In this document: in pieces, positions 60,122-64,000 of the stretch
Layout: every line of letters starts with the position of its first letter
Position numbering within the stretch: the stretch's first letter is position 1
Origin: Gelatoporia subvermispora B
Lineage: Eukaryota > Basidiomycota > Agaricomycetes > Polyporales > Gelatoporiaceae
Length of the DNA: 64,000 nucleotides
Direction: 5' to 3'
NCBI GenBank assembly: GCA_000320605.2
Contig: KB445796.1
Span: 1,559,698 to 1,623,697 of the forward strand
Translations under genes and position numbers: made by a program
The notes under the pieces: model-generated
What the model was told of the DNA's origin: nothing
What the model saw: the letters and a program-made list of their open reading frames with translations, nothing else
The model's database searches: none

Positions 60122-62255
60122 ATGATGCTCGCTCGTTTGTCCCTATCGTGCTTATTTATTGCCTACGCGCATGCACTTAGTTTAGCATTTCGTCGGGATT
60201 CGAACTCGACAAATGTCGTTACTACAAGCTCCCACGGACCCAGTCTATCATTTACCAACGATGCTGATATTGCCTACATGGCTGAGATTGTTGTCCAAGG
60301 ACAAACCCTCCGAGTATGCTCTCCACCTGCGAGACCGCCTTGTTTCTTGACCCTCGTGTGACTAGGTGCGGATTGATACCGGCAGCGCCGACCTATGGAT
60401 TGACCCCTCTGGGCTGAGCATCTCCGACACAACCGACACTGGTGTGACTACGACCATAAAATACGCGTCGGTCTACCCCATCTATATGGTTGTGGATGCA
60501 ATACTAAATCCTTCGCTAACTAGCGATACTACGGAAGCCAGTGGGCAGATTGTGATCGCCAACGTCACAATGGGCAATTTCACTGTTGAGGGCCAAGCAT
60601 ACAGTAAGTAATGCTAATCACGCATAATGACAGTCGATCTTAATCGCAGTAAGTCAACGCAATCTCTAGTAATGCGACGCATCCAGGCCAAGGGAATGGC
60701 TTAATTGGCGTCGGAGCGTCGGTATTCCGGTGTACTTGTGGTGTCGCCCTTTCTCATTGCCATGTACAGCACTAACACTTCGAGAGTATGGAGGGCTCTC
60801 GAGAATTCTTCGTACGATGGGATGCCGTTCCTAGAAAACGTCCGTGATTCCCAACACACAAACGCTGTCTCGCTGAAGGTTAGATTTCCAACAGGTTTTC
60901 AGCTCGTATTCTAACGGGTCAAACTTTATCACGTTCGGTCTAAGCCGGTCGGACATAGGCACCACTGAGGGTGGTATTTTTACGATAGGTGAGCTGTACT
61001 GGTCGACTCGTCGACATGACACTCAGTTACTAATCAGTATACGGCGAGTAGCGGAGGTTAACGATACATATGGACACATCGTTGATACACCTAAGTTGGA
61101 GGTTGTTTGGCAAGAGCTGCAGTGGGGCCTATGGATGCAAGCGATCATAGTCAATGGGGAAGACCTGAGCGGGCATGGAATGAAGTAGGCTGCTGCTGAG
61201 ATGAAAATGCTGAGTGTCTTTAGTTGACCGATTTACAGCTCCACCAGAGTTACACCCCCATTTGGATTAGAATACAGCACTCTAGCGATCTTAGATACTG
61301 GCACAAGTTTGGGTAAGTTATGTCTCCGGATTTTTGGAAGCTACAGTACGACGCTGAGGAACACCAATGATGATAGGTTTAGCGCCAGCTTGGTATGTTG
61401 ACGCCATGTACAAGAACCTGCCAGGCGCGATATGGGATGCAGGATACGGCGGGTACGTGCTGCCCTGTGACACCGCCATGAACATCAGCATGGTCTTCGG
61501 GTAAGTTCGATGCACGCGTGATTCATTGAGTCTTAAATGGAGGATATAACCGTACGGATTTTCGCAGCAACACGACGATCCCCATGGACCCGCTAGATTC
61601 CATAGCTGTACAAGTGCACGACGACGGCAATGTGGTCTGCGCCGGGACATTCAGTTATATCCCGGATGATCTCGGCGTCGACTGGATCTTGGGCGACAGC
61701 TTCCTGCGGTGAATACATAGCTGCCGATCACTCGAGCTGTACTCAGAAATGATGATAGTAATGTTTACTCTCTCTTCAATTACGGGAATTACACAGCTAG
61801 CGGAACAGGGGCGCCGTTCATTCAGCTCTTGAGCGTGAGGCTATATCTCGGTGTACCCACAGTTTATCGCTGACGCTGTACTTCTGATACCGTAGACTAC
61901 GGATGCTGATGCTGCTTGGGCAAACTTCAACACCGCCAACACGAACCGCATCAATCAGTTACGGGGTCAAGTTTCCAACCAAGGCAAAAGTTCTGGCATA
62001 TCCAGGAACACCTGGATCATCGTCGCAATAGTCGTCGGCGCTCTCGTCGTTATTATCGCAATAGCCGTTGTGATCGGACCTTATATGCGCCGCCGAAACA
62101 GTGCAGTGTACAGGTCGCTCTCTGCCCCTGTGCCACAGAGCCAGGTGCTCTTCGACGGGTCACATACTACGCTAGTAGAAGCAGAGGCCAAGACCGACTA
62201 CCCAGAACCTGCGACACATTCGGCCCCATACACTGGCCGAGCTGATGACATCTGA
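60122..62255 (+). CDS. pepsin-like (A1) aspartic protease with C-terminal membrane anchor
   Basis: Cell-surface aspartic protease. Exon 1 (60122-60313) gives signal peptide MMLARLSLSCLFIAYAHALS and ends QGQTLR. Exon 2 (60366-60466) has the first catalytic motif VRIDTGSADLWIDPSGL. The next intron, 60467-60523, is 57 bases, in frame and stop-free, with a GCTAACTAG end. Exons follow for DTTEASGQIVIANVTMGNFT, NAISSNATHPGQGNGLIGVG, SRVWRALENSSYDGMPFLEN and SNFITFGLSRSDIGTTEGGI. The second active site is ILDTGTSLG. Then come APAWYVDAMYKNLPGAIWDA and GVDWILGDSFLRNVYSLFNY. After a linker there is one TM helix (WIIVAIVVGALVVIIAIAVV) and a basic, roughly 55-residue tail (YMRRRNSAVYRSL). Type I topology fits a yapsin-like role, by inference. 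Confidence 0.86.
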
Positions 62256-63003
62256 AATCGTTGTGCTAGATATTGTTCTGCGCTCTGATATTCAAATTAT
62301 CTCTCCATTGACTCTCGCAATTATCACTGTCGTTTTGTGCTGGACTTTTGCCACGATGTCCGTTTTGAAGCCCAATCACGATCCGTACAAAGAAAGCATC
62401 TCGCAAGTGTAGGCATCTAATGGAAGGATGCCCTGGATTGAGATATCAACAGATAAAAAAGACCATCGGATAGAACAACAAATTATCGGGCTTGCAGTTG
62501 CGCCCCCTGGCTGCGCCACCTCCCACGTGTACCTATCTCTCCGCAAGTTAGCGATGTATGTATAGTTCGGCGCGAAGGCCTCAAAGTCTACTAAAGTCAT
62601 CGCCGGCTCAGGGCAGTTATACAGCATGCTCAGCGGTCGCACATAGAGACGGATGGTTTTACCAATAGAGCACTTTGAAACACACGCAGTGCCGAATTTT
62701 TGCGCCCGGCTGACGCGTGCTATCATATGTGGTCGTCATTTAGCCATTTTTAGGCCGCCGCCCGACTTCTGAGGATGCCCTAATAATCAGAATCATGCTC
62801 TCGTATAAATCGCAATGTACCTGATGGGAGAAGCAGTGGACTCCTGGGCAATTAATTTGCAACGTGTGTAATCTGCCAGGCGGCGAGGCTGTTCTCGATG
62901 ATAGCAGCGTGGCAGAATCATAGCACCGGGGTAGGTTCAAATGTCATAAATTCTACAAATCCCCGCAACACACCTTTCTCCATTTTCTTGAACCTCCTGC
63001 AGG
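62256..63003. promoter_or_regulatory. intergenic region with duplicated promoter copy
   Basis: About 750 bases. The first half is unique sequence downstream of the first tandem protease. The second half resembles the region just before 60122. Confidence 0.5.
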
Positions 63004-64000
63004 ATGCTTGCGCATTTATTTCTATGCTTATGTATTGCCCACGCTCATGCCCTTAGCCTAGTCATTCGTCGAGACTCGACCTCGCCGATTGTCGTTACTA
63101 CAAGCTCACATGAACCTAGAATCACTAACGATGCCGATCTCGCTTACATTGCTGAGATTATTGTTCAAGGACAAGTCCTCCGTGTATGCTCCCCAGTTGC
63201 GAGATTGCCTTGTCACTAAGTATTCCTACTACCAGGTGCGGGTTGACACCGGCAGTTCCGACCTATGGATTGATCCCAGTGGTCTGCACATCTCTGACAC
63301 AATCGACACTGGTGTGAGTGCCACCATACAGTACGAGTGAGTCTTACTTTTCTACACGGCCATATAGACGTTGTTGAGGCCGTGTCGATGAGGGATTCTA
63401 CGGAAGCCAGTGGACCGGTTGTACTCGCCAATGTCACAATGGGGAATTTTACTGTTGAGGCCCAAGCATACAGTGAGTGGTACCGATCACAAAAATCGTA
63501 AATCGATCTTCATTGCAGTAAGTCAACGCAATCTCGACCAATGCCACTCGTCCAGGTCAAGGGAATGGCTTGATCGGCGTCGGAGTGTGAGCTTTCGCGT
63601 ATTCTTGTGGCGTTCCTGTTTCTCATCGTCGTGTTCAGTGCAAATACATCGAGAGTATGGAAAGCTCTCGAGAACTCGTCATATGATGGAATGCCCTTTT
63701 TGGAGAATGTCCGCAAATGCCATCACATATGCATTAAAATTATCTTGCTGAAGAAGGGTTTCCAATAGGTCTTCAAATCGCACTCCAACGAATCGAATTT
63801 CATAACGTTTGCGTTGAGTCGGTCAGACGTGGGCATCACCGAGGGGGGTATTTTCACGATAGGTGGGCTTCAGTGGTCAACCTCGTCAATATGGCTCTCC
63901 GTCACTAATCTGTATACGAGTAGCGGAGGTCAATGATACTTACGGACACATTGTTAGCACACCTAAGCTGGAGGTCGTTTGGCAAGAACTGCAGTGGAGC
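63004..64000 (+). CDS. pepsin-like aspartic protease, tandem paralogue (partial, runs off window)
   Basis: Tandem copy of the gene at 60122, offset by 2,882 bases. Exon 1 (63004-63183) encodes MLAHLFLCLCIAHAHALSLV and ends QGQVLR. Exon 2 (63236-63336, 101 bases as in the first copy) carries VRVDTGSSDLWIDPSGL. The next intron (63337-63392, 56 bases) is not a multiple of three, unlike its counterpart, which shows that both are true introns. Further exons mirror the first copy: STEASGPVVLANVTMGNFTV, NAISTNATRPGQGNGLIGVG, NTSRVWKALENSSYDGMPFL, SNFITFALSRSDVGITEGGI. No disabling change is seen up to 64000, where the gene leaves the window before the second active site. Confidence 0.8.

Overview
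The window reads as nuclear DNA of a filamentous basidiomycete, most likely an Agaricomycete (mushroom or polypore type). The reasons are: genes packed on both strands and cut by many introns of about 50-75 bases with GTRNGT donors and CTNAC-like branch points; Agaricomycete-type families (DUF6535-like membrane protein, basidiomycete seven-TM protein, F-box/LRR protein, pepsin-like proteases, GH16); and fungal housekeeping genes with recognisable motifs. The species cannot be named from the sequence. I saw no rRNA, tRNA, CRISPR array, prokaryotic operon or intact transposon. All gene models were spliced by eye from motifs, frame continuity and splice signals.

Layout. 0-15 kb: cytochrome c peroxidase (-), LYAR-type zinc finger protein (+), F-box/LRR protein (+), MBIP-like protein (-), Vps53 (+) and, convergent with it, Tsr1 (-). 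15-25 kb: a DUF6535-like membrane protein (-), an uncertain gene (-), a single-pass surface protein with an 11-residue Ser/Pro minisatellite (+), a small five-exon gene (+) and an R3H-domain protein (+). 25-38 kb: chitin synthase (-), a protein whose N-terminus looks like the TPP1/Tpz1 shelterin OB fold (-), phospholipase B (-), then a poorly resolved 1.7 kb stretch. 38-45 kb: seven-TM protein (+), an HMMR-like coiled-coil protein with STPGR motifs (+), cysteine synthase (-) and ARF1-type GTPase (-). 45-55 kb: LRR protein (-), RAD23 (+, with an apparent one-base frameshift), mitochondrial PPR protein (-) and cohesin Rad21/Scc1 (+, with an ATG-only first exon). 55-64 kb: a secreted or surface cluster of GH16 beta-glucanase (-), a pepsin-like protease (+), and a tandem pair of pepsin-like proteases (+), of which the first has a C-terminal membrane anchor and the second runs off the window.

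Most genes are core eukaryotic functions: ribosome biogenesis (Tsr1, LYAR), Golgi traffic (Vps53, ARF), chromosome maintenance (Rad21, RAD23, TPP1-like, HMMR-like), mitochondria (CCP, PPR) and sulfur assimilation. The accessory part is wall and surface oriented (chitin synthase, PLB, GH16, proteases, repeat-bearing TM protein). No defence-like or selfish system stood out. The points most worth checking are the TPP1-like gene, the RAD23 frameshift, the duplicated membrane protease and two small multi-exon genes that simple ORF calling would miss.
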